Shown here in pieces: positions 1 through 8,967 of a DNA stretch of 64,000 bases. The DNA is from Muribaculaceae bacterium. Its GTDB lineage: Bacteria > Bacteroidota > Bacteroidia > Bacteroidales > Muribaculaceae. The notes under the pieces are model-generated. The model did no database searches, was not told the DNA's origin, and saw nothing but the letters and a program-made list of their open reading frames with translations. Position 1 is the first letter of the stretch. The number at the start of each line of letters is the position of its first letter. Position numbers and translations under genes: made by a program. Location: assembly GCA_022510425.1 (NCBI GenBank), contig JAFLTO010000002.1:186001-250000 (forward strand), read 5' to 3'.

Positions 1-1347
1 TCATTCAATTATTGGGCGATGGATAACTGGAGTTCTTTCGAACAAGATATGGAATATAATTTCGACCCGGGGCAATATTCATCTTACGACGAGACAACCG
101 GCATATATTATAATGATATATATCAGGAACAAGTGATGGATATGAACAATAAAGGTTGGGAAGTGAAAGTGGACTATGAAAACCGTTTCACCGACTGGAT
201 GAAGTTTGAAACAGGTTATAACGGTAATTCTAACAAAGAGGACTCTCCTACCACAACCTATAAGGGCACCACAGTGAATGACATGGTTTTGAATCCTGAT
301 CTTTACAATCGTTTCATATATCGCAACGATATCAACGCATTCTATGCCACTTTAGGTGGAACAGTGAAAAAATTCAGTTATTCCGCAGGACTCAGGGCAG
401 AACAATGGACAGTTCATACAAAATCTCTCGGTTATGAAGAATCTCCTCAAAGTCAGGCATGGTACAAGAAAAACAATTTCGCTCTTTTCCCGTCGGTGTT
501 CCTTTCTCTATCCTTGCCATACGACAATGAAATGCAGATTAACTATACCCGTCGCCTTCAAAGGCCATGGGGCGGACAGTTGAACTCATTCCGTAATATT
601 TCCGACCCTACTAACATTTCTTATGGTAATCCGGAATTGCAACCTCAATATTCCAATTCTTTTGAACTGAATTATCTCAAGAGCTGGACCTGGCACATGA
701 TAAGTCTTTCTGCATATCTACGCACCACAAGCGGCATGACCAACCGTATCAGTTATCTCGAAGGAGATGTGATGTACTCCACCTGGGCCAATGTGGCAGA
801 CCAAACAAATTCCGGGTGTGAAATTGTGCTTAAAGATAATTTCTTCAGGATTATAGACCTCACAACCACTGTGAATCTTTATAACAATCATATCAGTGCT
901 TGGAATTATAACTTCCTAACCGAAAATGGAAATGTTATCCCTCTATCAGGCGACAAACAGAATAGTTTTGCCTGGAGTGTTCGAGCCATGTTGGGCGTCA
1001 AGATTCCTTGGTCAATGTCTTTCCAAGCTAACGGTGGCTACAATTCGAGAAGACTCACTGCCCAGGGTTCACGCGAAGGAGGCTGGAGCGTAGATATCGG
1101 TGTCAGGAAAAATTTCGGCAACTGGTCACTTTCAGTAAATTGCCGTGACTTGTTTGACTCCCGCAGATTCAAAAGCACAACCAACGGCCCAGGCTATTCT
1201 CAATATAGCGAAAGATGGAGAGGGGGAAGAACAGTAAGGTTCACACTCAAATATTCTTTCGGAAATATGGGTGGCAAAAACAATAAGAATGAAGGCGAAA
1301 TCATGGATGGATCAGGCTATGGCGGTGGCGGCGACATGGACATGTAA
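1..1347 (+). CDS. Outer-membrane beta-barrel protein, TonB-receptor-like (5' end missing)
   Basis: This is the C-terminal 448 residues of a larger outer-membrane protein; the reading frame is open to the first base of the window, so the start lies upstream. The sequence has alternating aromatic and polar strands, many Tyr, Asn and Trp residues, and motifs such as NPELQPQYSNSFELNY that are common in the C-terminal barrel of Bacteroidetes TonB-dependent-receptor-like proteins (OMP_b-brl_3 type). The last strand (VRFTLKYSFG) is followed by a Gly/Asn/Asp-rich tail ending GGGGDMDM, so the protein does not end on an aromatic residue as classic porins do. The substrate cannot be told. A hairpin terminator follows at 1399-1435. 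Confidence 0.85.
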   Translation, partial: SFNYWAMDNWSSFEQDMEYNFDPGQYSSYDETTGIYYNDIYQEQVMDMNNKGWEVKVDYENRFTDWMKFETGYNGNSNKEDSPTTTYKGTTVNDMVLNPDLYNRFIYRNDINAFYATLGGTVKKFSYSAGLRAEQWTVHTKSLGYEESPQSQAWYKKNNFALFPSVFLSLSLPYDNEMQINYTRRLQRPWGGQLNSFRNISDPTNISYGNPELQPQYSNSFELNYLKSWTWHMISLSAYLRTTSGMTNRISYLEGDVMYSTWANVADQTNSGCEIVLKDNFFRIIDLTTTVNLYNNHISAWNYNFLTENGNVIPLSGDKQNSFAWSVRAMLGVKIPWSMSFQANGGYNSRRLTAQGSREGGWSVDIGVRKNFGNWSLSVNCRDLFDSRRFKSTTNGPGYSQYSERWRGGRTVRFTLKYSFGNMGGKNNKNEGEIMDGSGYGGGGDMDM

Positions 1348-1398
1348 ATGAGTTCAAAGTTACAAGCTGAAAGCACAAGAAATTGAAATTATGAGATA

Positions 1399-1435
1399 AA
1401 AGGAGCTGAACCTATGTGTCAGCTCTTTTGTTTTA
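1399..1435 (+). terminator. Rho-independent terminator of the beta-barrel gene
   Basis: GAGCTGA (1403-1409) pairs with TCAGCTC (1419-1425) around a 9-base loop. A run of TTTTGTTTT follows. It lies about 50 bases after the stop codon of the upstream barrel gene. Confidence 0.75.
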
Positions 1436-1483
1436 TAATAAAAGAGATGATATAATTTGAATTTTATTCTAAATTATTTTGTT

Positions 1484-1831
1484 ATGATAGATAGAAAAAC
1501 ATTTGTAAAAGCTGTGGCAGACTTGGTTCAGGAATATATTGATAATTTCGACCGGTTTGACGATAATCCTCAAATCAGGGTTAATCCGGAACTTCTTTAT
1601 GTGGAAGCCATAGATGGCAGGGCAATGCTCGAAGGTATAGGTGATTCCGAAGAAGCCTTTGAAGATGCCGCCTATGCTCAGGGAGACGAAACGATGAGCG
1701 CCTCGGATTATCAAGAAAAAGAGGATCCCGATTTCTATCCTATCAAAGAATTGCTGAAACCAACAGGGCCGCACACATCTGCCCCCGACCTTGATAAGAT
1801 TGAAAAGATAGCCGACGAATATTTCAGTTAA
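1484..1831 (+). CDS. Small acidic hypothetical protein
   Basis: This is a 115-residue protein without signal peptide or membrane segment. It is rich in Asp and Glu and starts MIDRKTFVKAVADLV, which looks like an amphipathic helix. The ATG at 1484 is preferred over the in-frame TTG at 1457 because the extra nine residues are hydrophobic and unlike the rest. I do not recognise a named family; it resembles the short conserved hypothetical proteins of Bacteroidales. It stands alone between two terminators, so it is probably its own transcription unit, likely cytoplasmic. No function is proposed. Confidence 0.7.
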   Translation: MIDRKTFVKAVADLVQEYIDNFDRFDDNPQIRVNPELLYVEAIDGRAMLEGIGDSEEAFEDAAYAQGDETMSASDYQEKEDPDFYPIKELLKPTGPHTSAPDLDKIEKIADEYFS

Positions 1832-1849
1832 AATATAAAAGAACACAAG

Positions 1850-1877
1850 AGAGCCGTTTCAATGAAACGGCTCTTCT
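1850..1877. terminator. Bidirectional terminator between convergent genes
   Basis: The arms AGAGCCGTTTC (1850-1860) and GAAACGGCTCT (1864-1874) are perfectly complementary around a 3-base loop. The hairpin lies between the plus-strand hypothetical gene and the minus-strand small membrane protein gene, so it can serve both, although T-runs on either side are short. Confidence 0.75.
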
Positions 1878-1903
1878 TATGCTATTTTTATTATATTCTT
1901 TAT

Positions 1904-2182
1904 TTATGGCACAATCACTTGATAAGCTATATATTCACCTATAAAAGCCAATATCATCAAGCCTAAACACCATGCCGCTATAGTCTGGAGCGTTTTGCCC
2001 GCATATGGGTTGAACCTATGGATGTATAAACCTGCCAATTGGCAAAACACCATCATAAAGGCAAAGAATAAATCAATGAAACTCCACCATTGCTGCCGAA
2101 ATTGGAAAGTGAATATTATCACTATAACCACTATAAATAGGGCTATCCATGCAACCAATGTCGACTGTAAGGGATTTTTCAT
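1904..2182 (-). CDS. Small three-helix membrane protein
   Basis: The 92-residue protein is almost entirely hydrophobic, with three likely membrane helices at about residues 8-27, 34-54 and 66-90. Its ATG shares one base with the TAA stop of the upstream MFS transporter gene (the sequence TAATG on the minus strand), so the two are very likely translationally coupled. The pairing suggests an accessory or stabilising role for the transporter, but that is inference. No family is recognised with confidence. Confidence 0.75.
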   Translation of the reverse strand: MKNPLQSTLVAWIALFIVVIVIIFTFQFRQQWWSFIDLFFAFMMVFCQLAGLYIHRFNPYAGKTLQTIAAWCLGLMILAFIGEYIAYQVIVP

Positions 2183-3675
2183 TATTCTTCAACTGACACA
2201 ACCTCCGCTCCAAGAGCTTCTTCCATAGCTTCTTCACTCTTGATATTCGGGAGTTCAAGGCCATAATGGTTCTTAGCATCAAGAGCTTTTAGTGTCACCC
2301 CAAGGATGAGGGCCAATACCCCAAGACCTGCAAAAACAAGCATAGGAACCGTGTAGTTGTAATCTAAAGGATTTTCAACTCCCGGGTTGGTACCTGTCAA
2401 CACCGCACCGATAATCATAGGGAAGGCATAAAGCCCGATATTTTGAATCCAGAAAATAACTGCATAGGCTGATCCGAGCAATTTGTTGTCTACCAATTTC
2501 GGAACAGAAGGCCATAGAGATGCAGGCACCAAAGAGAAACTGATTCCAAGTAGTATAATCGCTCCATAAGCAATTACCTCGGATTGGGTAGCAGGTAATA
2601 ATAACGCGAAAGTGAGATGACAGATTATCATCAGTATCGCTCCAAATATAAGCATTGTTGCCCCTTTACCCTTCTTGTCAAGGTAATTACCCAAAACCGG
2701 TGTGACTGCAGCAGCCCCTAACGGGAACACGAAGAACACGAATCCGGCTTCCTGGGCTGTAACTCCAAGATTGCACTGGAGCATGTTGATGGCATATTTC
2801 TGGAACGGGAAAATAGCTGAATAATATAATACGCAAAGAAGCGATACAATCCAGAATACCTTTGACGAGAAGATATATTTCAAATCGGAAATCTTGAAAG
2901 GATCATCCTTTTCCTCTCCGCTTGTGCCCATCTCGGTCTCAAGTTTTTTATCCATAAACGCATAAACGATAAAGGAAATCAGACCGATCAAAAGAAGCAA
3001 CACTGAAAATGCTACCGAACGGGATACACTTATATTACCCCCAAGCGTAGCTATGAATGGTGAACCCAAAACCACAGCTGCCACACCTACACGTGCCAGG
3101 GCCATCTCAGTTCCCATTGCAAGAGCCATTTCTTTGCCTTGGAACCATTTCACGATACCTCGTGACACAGTGATACCTGCCATTTCACATCCGCACCCGA
3201 AAATCATGAATCCTATTGCTGAAAGTTTGGCTGATGCGGGCATCCCATCATAGAAGGGAGTGATATTCCACCATGTGTTAGGAAGATTCACAAAGTGGTC
3301 CATAAAATTATAAAGACCGCTGTTCTGGAATGCCTCAGTTAACGCATAGTAATTGATAAAACCACCGGCAAACATCACAGAACCGGATAAAATAGCTGTG
3401 AATCTCACACCCATCTTATCAAGAATGATACCGGCGAAAATCAGGAAGAATACGAATACATTCAGAAAGGTCTCAGAACCTGCGAAACGTCCGTAGGCAT
3501 CAGGATCCCATCCTTTTGTGCTCTGAAGATATTCTTGCAAGGGGGATAGGACATCTACAAAGATATAAGCAAAGAACATTGCCCCTGCAAGCAAAACAAG
3601 TGCTGTCCATCGCGCCCAGGCTTTGTCTCGCAACAATTCCGACGGGGTCGAGATGGCTGTTTTTTCGTTACTCAT
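2182..3675 (-). CDS. Major facilitator superfamily transporter
   Basis: This 497-residue protein has about 12 hydrophobic segments and the DKMGVR loop after the second or third helix that marks MFS carriers (G-x-x-x-D-R/K-x-G type). The architecture resembles the nitrate/nitrite or oxalate/formate branch of MFS proteins, but the substrate cannot be read from sequence. The hydrophilic N-terminus (about 20 residues) and a charged central loop near residues 245-265 are normal for the family. It is first in a two-gene unit with the coupled small membrane protein. A TAACTTTG -7 box lies about 40 bases upstream at 3716-3723. Confidence 0.85.
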   Translation of the reverse strand: MSNEKTAISTPSELLRDKAWARWTALVLLAGAMFFAYIFVDVLSPLQEYLQSTKGWDPDAYGRFAGSETFLNVFVFFLIFAGIILDKMGVRFTAILSGSVMFAGGFINYYALTEAFQNSGLYNFMDHFVNLPNTWWNITPFYDGMPASAKLSAIGFMIFGCGCEMAGITVSRGIVKWFQGKEMALAMGTEMALARVGVAAVVLGSPFIATLGGNISVSRSVAFSVLLLLIGLISFIVYAFMDKKLETEMGTSGEEKDDPFKISDLKYIFSSKVFWIVSLLCVLYYSAIFPFQKYAINMLQCNLGVTAQEAGFVFFVFPLGAAAVTPVLGNYLDKKGKGATMLIFGAILMIICHLTFALLLPATQSEVIAYGAIILLGISFSLVPASLWPSVPKLVDNKLLGSAYAVIFWIQNIGLYAFPMIIGAVLTGTNPGVENPLDYNYTVPMLVFAGLGVLALILGVTLKALDAKNHYGLELPNIKSEEAMEEALGAEVVSVEE

Positions 3676-3715
3676 GTCGTAATGTTAAGTCAGTTTGTAA
3701 TCGATATTAGTAATG

Positions 3716-3723
3716 CAAAGTTA
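3716..3723 (-). promoter_or_regulatory. Bacteroidetes -7 box for the MFS transporter
   Basis: On the minus strand the bases read TAACTTTG, an exact match to the Bacteroidetes TAnnTTTG -7 element, 41 bases upstream of the start codon. No clear -33 TTTG is visible. Confidence 0.6.
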
Positions 3724-3791
3724 ATAAAAATCCACTATTAATTAGAACGATATTCTATCTTCCTATATTTTAGCCAACAAAATTTTTTCAC

Positions 3792-3799
3792 TAACTTTG
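3792..3799 (+). promoter_or_regulatory. Bacteroidetes -7 box for efp
   Basis: TAACTTTG matches the TAnnTTTG consensus and lies 27 bases before the efp start codon, divergent from the MFS promoter. The -33 element is weak. Confidence 0.6.
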
Positions 3800-3825
3800 C
3801 AAAAATCTGAAAAATTTTAAGCGAT

Positions 3826-4392
3826 ATGATGAACGCTCAAGACATCAAGAACGGCACCTGCATACGATTGGATGGCCGTCTATATTTCTGTGTGGAATTC
3901 CTTCATGTGAAGCCCGGCAAAGGTAATACTTTCATGCGTACTAAATTGAAAGATGTGGTGGACGGAAGAGTAATCGAACGTCGTTTCAACATTGGTGAAA
4001 AACTTGAAGATGTACGCGTTGAACGTCGTCCTTATCAATACCTTTACGCTGACGGAGGAGATGATATCTTCATGAACAATGAAACCTTCGAACAAGTGCC
4101 TATCAATAAAGAACTTGTGACCGGAGCTGAATTCATGAAAGAAGGAGACACCGTGGAAGTTGTAAGCGATGCCTCAACAGATACCGTATTGTTTGCGGAA
4201 ATGCCGGTTAAGACTGTTCTCAAAGTGACTTACACAGAACCGGGTCTTAAAGGCGACACAGCAACCAATACACTCAAACCGGCCACAGTTGAAACAGGCG
4301 CTACTGTCAGAGTGCCTCTATTCATCAACGAAGGTGAACTTATCGAAGTAGATACTCGCACAGGCGACTACACAGGTAGAGTAAAAGCTTGA
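3826..4392 (+). CDS. efp: Translation elongation factor P
   Basis: EF-P relieves ribosomes stalled at consecutive prolines. The 188-residue length is normal for the family. The N-terminal KOW-like domain carries the tip loop KPGKG with Lys32 at the position that is modified in other bacteria; the OB domains follow, with the signature [13 protein letters not shown] near residues 143-155. Bacteroidales homologues also begin with a single residue before NAQDIK, which supports the ATG at 3826 over the one at 3829. The TGA stop overlaps the TTG start of the next gene, so efp and the glycosyltransferase are probably co-transcribed. Confidence 0.95.
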   Translation: MMNAQDIKNGTCIRLDGRLYFCVEFLHVKPGKGNTFMRTKLKDVVDGRVIERRFNIGEKLEDVRVERRPYQYLYADGGDDIFMNNETFEQVPINKELVTGAEFMKEGDTVEVVSDASTDTVLFAEMPVKTVLKVTYTEPGLKGDTATNTLKPATVETGATVRVPLFINEGELIEVDTRTGDYTGRVKA

Positions 4393-5387
4393 AACCTGCT
4401 TTCTCTATAATCGTGCCGGTTTATAACCGGCCTCAGGAAGTGGAGGAATTAGTCCGGAGTCTGGCCAAGCAATCCGACAAGGATTTCCAACTCATAATTG
4501 TGGAAGACGGTAGCACCGTGCCTTGTCAAGAACAGGTCTTGGAACTGCGAGACAAGCTAAACATAAAATATTTCCATAAATCCAACGAAGGCAGAAGTAT
4601 TGCAAGGAATTATGGTATGGAAAGAGCCGACGGAGATTTCTTTATCTTCGTCGACTCTGATTGTATATTGCCCCCCGATTATATTGAATCTCTAAAAAAG
4701 AGTCTGCAGGAAAATCCCTGCGACTGTTTCGGAGGTCCCGATACGGCCCACGAATCTTTCTCCGATGTGCAGAAAGCTATTAATTTTTCTATGACCTCTT
4801 TCTTCACAACCGGCGGTATTCGGGGAGGAAAGAAAAGTATGGAGAAATTCACCCCGAGAACATTCAATATGGGTTTCTCTAAAAATGTGTATAATAAAGT
4901 AGGAGGCTTCCGCGAAATGTTCAGTGAAGATATAGACATGAGCACGCGGATAAAAAATGCCGGATTTAAGACTGTGCTCTATCCGGATGTCAAAGTCTTT
5001 CATAAAAGAAGAGTGGATTTCAAGAAATTCTGGAAACAGGTGCATGTATTCGGCATGTCACGAATCACCCTGCAACTTCTCTACCCCGGCTCAATGAAAC
5101 TCGTGCATTGGCTGCCGGCCCTTTTTGTGATTTTCGGATTGGGGTTGGTGATTGCATCTTTCTTCAATTACTGGTTCTTGATACCATTGGTGGTGTATTT
5201 TGTTGTGCTACTCATTGCAGCTCTTGTGGATACCCGGAGTCCTAAAATCGCACTACTTGCCCTTCCGGCCTCTGCAATTCAATTAGGTGGCTATGGCACC
5301 GGTTTTATCCGTGCATATGTATGGAAAATCCTTCTGCGTCATGGAAGAGATGTAAACGACGAGATTCAGCGTCGTAAAGGGAAATAA
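4389..5387 (+). CDS. Family 2 glycosyltransferase, membrane anchored
   Basis: This is a 332-residue GT-A fold enzyme. It opens with [11 protein letters not shown], has VEDGS at about residue 39 and the metal-binding VDSD motif at about residues 88-91, followed by an ED-containing acceptor motif (FSEDIDMS). About three hydrophobic segments between residues 235 and 315 anchor it to the inner membrane. It probably transfers a sugar to a lipid or polysaccharide acceptor; donor and acceptor are unknown. The start is a TTG at 4389 overlapping the efp stop, chosen because the protein would otherwise lose the conserved first beta strand. Confidence 0.85.
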   Translation: MKPAFSIIVPVYNRPQEVEELVRSLAKQSDKDFQLIIVEDGSTVPCQEQVLELRDKLNIKYFHKSNEGRSIARNYGMERADGDFFIFVDSDCILPPDYIESLKKSLQENPCDCFGGPDTAHESFSDVQKAINFSMTSFFTTGGIRGGKKSMEKFTPRTFNMGFSKNVYNKVGGFREMFSEDIDMSTRIKNAGFKTVLYPDVKVFHKRRVDFKKFWKQVHVFGMSRITLQLLYPGSMKLVHWLPALFVIFGLGLVIASFFNYWFLIPLVVYFVVLLIAALVDTRSPKIALLALPASAIQLGGYGTGFIRAYVWKILLRHGRDVNDEIQRRKGK

Positions 5388-5389
5388 AC

Positions 5390-6124
5390 ATGAAGTCACA
5401 GAGAGCAGCTATGAACCAAGAATATCCTTTACCTGAAAAAATTGTCCGAACGGTTAAAGAGATGGACGAAGACCAGCAACCACGAGAAAAAGCCGAAAAA
5501 TATGGCGTGGGGGTTCTTTCCGTTCCCGAACTTTGGGCGATCATACTGCGCACAGGGACTCCGGGTTATCCCATTACGGAACTATGCCGGGATTTGATGC
5601 GCGACAATAACGGGTCTCTTCACAAACTGGAGAGAAGAACGAAACAGGAACTGTGCGAGATGCGGGGTATCGGGAATATGAAAGCCATACAGATCCTTTC
5701 AGTGATTGAACTTATCAAAAGATATTTCATGGAAGATATCCCTATAGAAGGGCCCATTCGTTCTTCTAATCAGATTTACGATCGGATGAGGCATAAAATC
5801 GGGAATATCGATCACGAGGAAATATGGATGCTGATACTCAACCGGCAAAACAAGGTAACAAAGGAATTCAAACTCACTTCCGGCACCGGCACATCTTCTG
5901 TTTTCGATTTAAAACAAGCAATAAAACTCGCTTTACTTGAAAACGCAGAAGGTATGATTCTTTGTCACAATCATCCTTCCGGAACACTAAAACCGAGTCC
6001 TCAGGATGATAAACTCACTTCTGAATTAAAAGAGGCTTGCAAATTCATGAACATACGATTCCTTGATCATGTGATTGTCACTGCCAACGGTCATTATAGC
6101 TATAATGATTCCTCACGACTGTAA
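5390..6124 (+). CDS. radC: RadC/JAB-domain protein
   Basis: This is a 244-residue RadC-family protein. The N-terminal part (residues 30-110) holds helix-hairpin-helix-like segments such as CEMRGIGNMKA. The C-terminal JAB/MPN metal-binding domain carries the HNHPSG motif followed by SPQDD, giving the H-x-H...D zinc ligands of an isopeptidase-type fold. The cellular role of RadC is unsettled despite its name. The gene starts two bases after the glycosyltransferase stop. A second ATG at 5411 (MNQEYPLP) is an equally reasonable start. It converges with the GH3 gene, with only 23 bases between. Confidence 0.88.
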   Translation: MKSQRAAMNQEYPLPEKIVRTVKEMDEDQQPREKAEKYGVGVLSVPELWAIILRTGTPGYPITELCRDLMRDNNGSLHKLERRTKQELCEMRGIGNMKAIQILSVIELIKRYFMEDIPIEGPIRSSNQIYDRMRHKIGNIDHEEIWMLILNRQNKVTKEFKLTSGTGTSSVFDLKQAIKLALLENAEGMILCHNHPSGTLKPSPQDDKLTSELKEACKFMNIRFLDHVIVTANGHYSYNDSSRL

Positions 6125-6147
6125 AAGTCTATGTCAATACAAACAGA

Positions 6148-7305
6148 TTATATCAAATTGAACAGGTATTTATAAAACAGAATACGTCTGCACCTGTCGT
6201 TTAAAATCTGCAAGTCAAATTGACCCGTTTTTACCTTGTCAAGCAAATTACGGTATTCCTTTTCCATATTTTCAGGAGAAAGTATAATATCTGCCCCGGC
6301 CTTCAATGCTTCTTCAGCAGAGAAACCTTTAGCCCCACCCATATCAAAAGCATCTGTCAAAACAAGTCCTTTAAAACCCATCTCATCCCTTAATAATGAA
6401 GTGAGTATATCCATAGAAACTGTGGCAGCATTCCCGTCAGGATCTAATGCCAATGATTGAATATGACCTGCCATAACACCTGTCAGGCCTACATTAATGT
6501 AATCTTTGAAGGGTTTTAAATCTATGGAATCAAGTGCCGTTATATCCCTTTTCACTCTCGCAACACCTTTATGAGTGTCTATAATCGTGCTCCCATGACC
6601 GGGAAAATGTTTAGCCACGCTTATCACTCCTCCCGACTCCAGACCTTTGGCGTATGCCACTCCGTAATCCGATACTATTTTAGGGTTATTGCCGAATGAT
6701 CTTTTCCCTATAACACCTCCATTGTAAGCAGTGATATCAACCACTGGTCCCAACACCATATTTATGCCCACTTCCCGGCATTCTTCAGCAATCCGGAGTC
6801 CATAGTCAAACAATTCTGTATCTTCCGAATCTTTACCGATATTTCCGTTCTTGGGATAAACGGGGGCATCTTCAAGCCGCATACCCAGGCCCCATTCTGC
6901 ATCTATCGCTATAAACAACGGTATTTTCGATTCATGACCAATATTGGCAAGTTCTTTGGCAGATGAAATTGTCCCTTTTAACAATACTATTCCGCCCACA
7001 TGATAATCTTCTATATATTTTTTATAGAGCTCTATAGTGGCAGGTTCTGTGTTTGCAAAGACTGATGGCATAAAACATTGCCCGGCTCTTTCCTCCAACG
7101 TGAGGGTAGTTAATAAAGAATCCGCCAACTCTTTACAAAGTCTCGTCCTGTCGTTCAGAATAACTATCTCTTCAGATGGATGGCTCTCTTCTTTTTCTTG
7201 TTTTTTTTGGCATGAACACAATATAAAACACAAAACGAGATATAACATTCCTTTGAATGTTATCTCCCGTTTGAGAAATTTTATGTTACAGAGTTCCAAA
7301 CTCAT
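6148..7305 (-). CDS. GH3 lipoprotein, NagZ-like beta-N-acetylhexosaminidase
   Basis: This is a 385-residue family 3 glycoside hydrolase with only the N-terminal TIM-barrel domain. KHFPGHG lies at residues 232-238, the Asp243/His245 pair of the NagZ catalytic loop follows, and the likely nucleophile is Asp318 in LTDAFDM. These point to removal of beta-GlcNAc, for instance from cell-wall fragments, rather than a general beta-glucosidase. A hydrophobic segment ends in a lipobox-like LCSC with Cys32, so it is probably a lipoprotein. The start could also be Met20 (7248). It follows the 5'-nucleotidase gene by 10 bases and is likely in the same operon. Confidence 0.85.
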   Translation of the reverse strand: MSLELCNIKFLKREITFKGMLYLVLCFILCSCQKKQEKEESHPSEEIVILNDRTRLCKELADSLLTTLTLEERAGQCFMPSVFANTEPATIELYKKYIEDYHVGGIVLLKGTISSAKELANIGHESKIPLFIAIDAEWGLGMRLEDAPVYPKNGNIGKDSEDTELFDYGLRIAEECREVGINMVLGPVVDITAYNGGVIGKRSFGNNPKIVSDYGVAYAKGLESGGVISVAKHFPGHGSTIIDTHKGVARVKRDITALDSIDLKPFKDYINVGLTGVMAGHIQSLALDPDGNAATVSMDILTSLLRDEMGFKGLVLTDAFDMGGAKGFSAEEALKAGADIILSPENMEKEYRNLLDKVKTGQFDLQILNDRCRRILFYKYLFNLI

Positions 7306-7315
7306 TTACATATTT

Positions 7316-8914
7316 TTAATTCTCGACAAAAGGGAGCGAGGGAGCTTCCTCCACAAATCGCCTACCTTGGTCGGGGGCTATTTTTAAACCTAATTTCTGT
7401 TGATTTTTTATCCACAACAAAATAGGAATTGAAACTTCTACATCATCTTCCCATATCTTCCTATGGTTGGCAAGGCTCACCAAGTCATCATTGCCCTCGG
7501 CCACATAATCGATCGTAGAAACTATATATTCACGTTCAGGGTCCATTTCTTTTCCATCTATGACAACTCGAATAAGATTCCCTGAATTGTCTGTCACTAC
7601 TCTGACATTTGAACTTATTGCCTCACCTCCTTTGGATGCGCTAATACGCATAGCCTCGATTATATCAGAGCCTTTCACTCCGATTATCACCATATGATTT
7701 GAAAATGGATAAGTGGATAATATCTGTCCTTCAGTTATCTCTCCAACAGGCATATGATGCCTGATTCCTCCAACGTTCATTATTGACATATTCACGTCAG
7801 GAATATTTATTCCCATAGATTGTAAAGAATCAGCTACAGACTTTGCGTATTGGAAACTTATATCAGCGGTGAGATTAGGCAAACCTCCTGTCCTGGATTT
7901 TTCAAGTTCATATTCAGAATAGCCTATCACCACATTATTGATGGAATCCACCGCTTCTCTGTAGGGTCGGATATGGTCAATCATTCTTTCATCCAATAAT
8001 TCAACCGGGAATCTGTCGGTCACAGGTATTAATTCATATTCCACCTGTTCTCCACCTGCAAGTGGCAATTGTCCAAGATCTATAGACAATTTTCCTATAT
8101 ATCTACCCTGCTTGCCGGTTTGAACAATTCTTACCGGTTTGCCATTTTTATTTTTGATCAACGAAGGAGTTTCTTCCGGAGTCTTAGGATCTATCAATGT
8201 ATGCGAGTGGCCTCCGATTATCAGATCGATGTCTGTGGATGCTTCGGCCAGATCTATATCTGACGTTTTTGAATTGCCTGTTATATAACCAATATGTGAA
8301 ATCACAGCCACCATATCGCATCCTTCTTCATTCTTGAGTTTGGAGGCAAGTTCGTTGGCCACGGGTATAACCTCCCGAAATTCTCCGGCGATATTCTTAT
8401 GTGCTATTATACTTGCAGGGTCTATATTGATACCGATAAATCCTAATTTCTTTCCATCGAATTCCTTAATCAAATAGGGCTTGAAAATCCCCTCAAGTTC
8501 GGTGCCTGTGAAATCATAGTTGGCCGATAAGGGTACTCCTTTTGTCCCGTTATAATACTTTGCTAAAGATTGCATACCGTTATCGAACTCATGGTTTCCT
8601 AAAACCCTAATATCGTAACCCATCATATCCATCAAGGGATATTCCACATCTCCTTTAAAATATTTGAAATAAGTTGTGCCTTGAACAACATCCCCCGCGT
8701 CTACCAGTATCACATTCTTTTCTGCATTTCTAACAGAATCGATTATGGCTTTCCTCTGAAGCACTCCACCGGTGCCGTCCGGAAGGGGATCTATAGTGGA
8801 ATGGGTATCATTGGTGTGAAGGATAACAAGCCTTTCACCCGACGTTACTCCACAAAAAGCCACTGCTCCCAAAATAGGGAGCAGTGACTTCTTAAAATTT
8901 ATTTTTATCATCAA
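7316..8914 (-). CDS. UshA-like periplasmic 5'-nucleotidase / metallophosphoesterase
   Basis: This is a 532-residue exported enzyme that hydrolyses nucleotides or related phosphate esters in the periplasm. A signal peptide covers about residues 1-26. The metal-binding motifs come in order: HTNDTHS (33-39), DAGD, GNHEFD, SHIGY and GGHSHT, followed by the C-terminal 5'-nucleotidase domain with the substrate-stacking region near FSNHMV. Met1 and Met2 (8911) are adjacent possible starts. It lies between gpmI and the GH3 gene on the same strand; 53 bases separate it from gpmI with no clear terminator, so a three-gene unit is likely. Confidence 0.9.
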   Translation of the reverse strand: MMIKINFKKSLLPILGAVAFCGVTSGERLVILHTNDTHSTIDPLPDGTGGVLQRKAIIDSVRNAEKNVILVDAGDVVQGTTYFKYFKGDVEYPLMDMMGYDIRVLGNHEFDNGMQSLAKYYNGTKGVPLSANYDFTGTELEGIFKPYLIKEFDGKKLGFIGINIDPASIIAHKNIAGEFREVIPVANELASKLKNEEGCDMVAVISHIGYITGNSKTSDIDLAEASTDIDLIIGGHSHTLIDPKTPEETPSLIKNKNGKPVRIVQTGKQGRYIGKLSIDLGQLPLAGGEQVEYELIPVTDRFPVELLDERMIDHIRPYREAVDSINNVVIGYSEYELEKSRTGGLPNLTADISFQYAKSVADSLQSMGINIPDVNMSIMNVGGIRHHMPVGEITEGQILSTYPFSNHMVIIGVKGSDIIEAMRISASKGGEAISSNVRVVTDNSGNLIRVVIDGKEMDPEREYIVSTIDYVAEGNDDLVSLANHRKIWEDDVEVSIPILLWIKNQQKLGLKIAPDQGRRFVEEAPSLPFVEN

Positions 8915-8967
8915 AAGTTTTCTTATGGTTCAATTTTTTAGAATTCCAAGCCAAAGAAGACCAAGGA

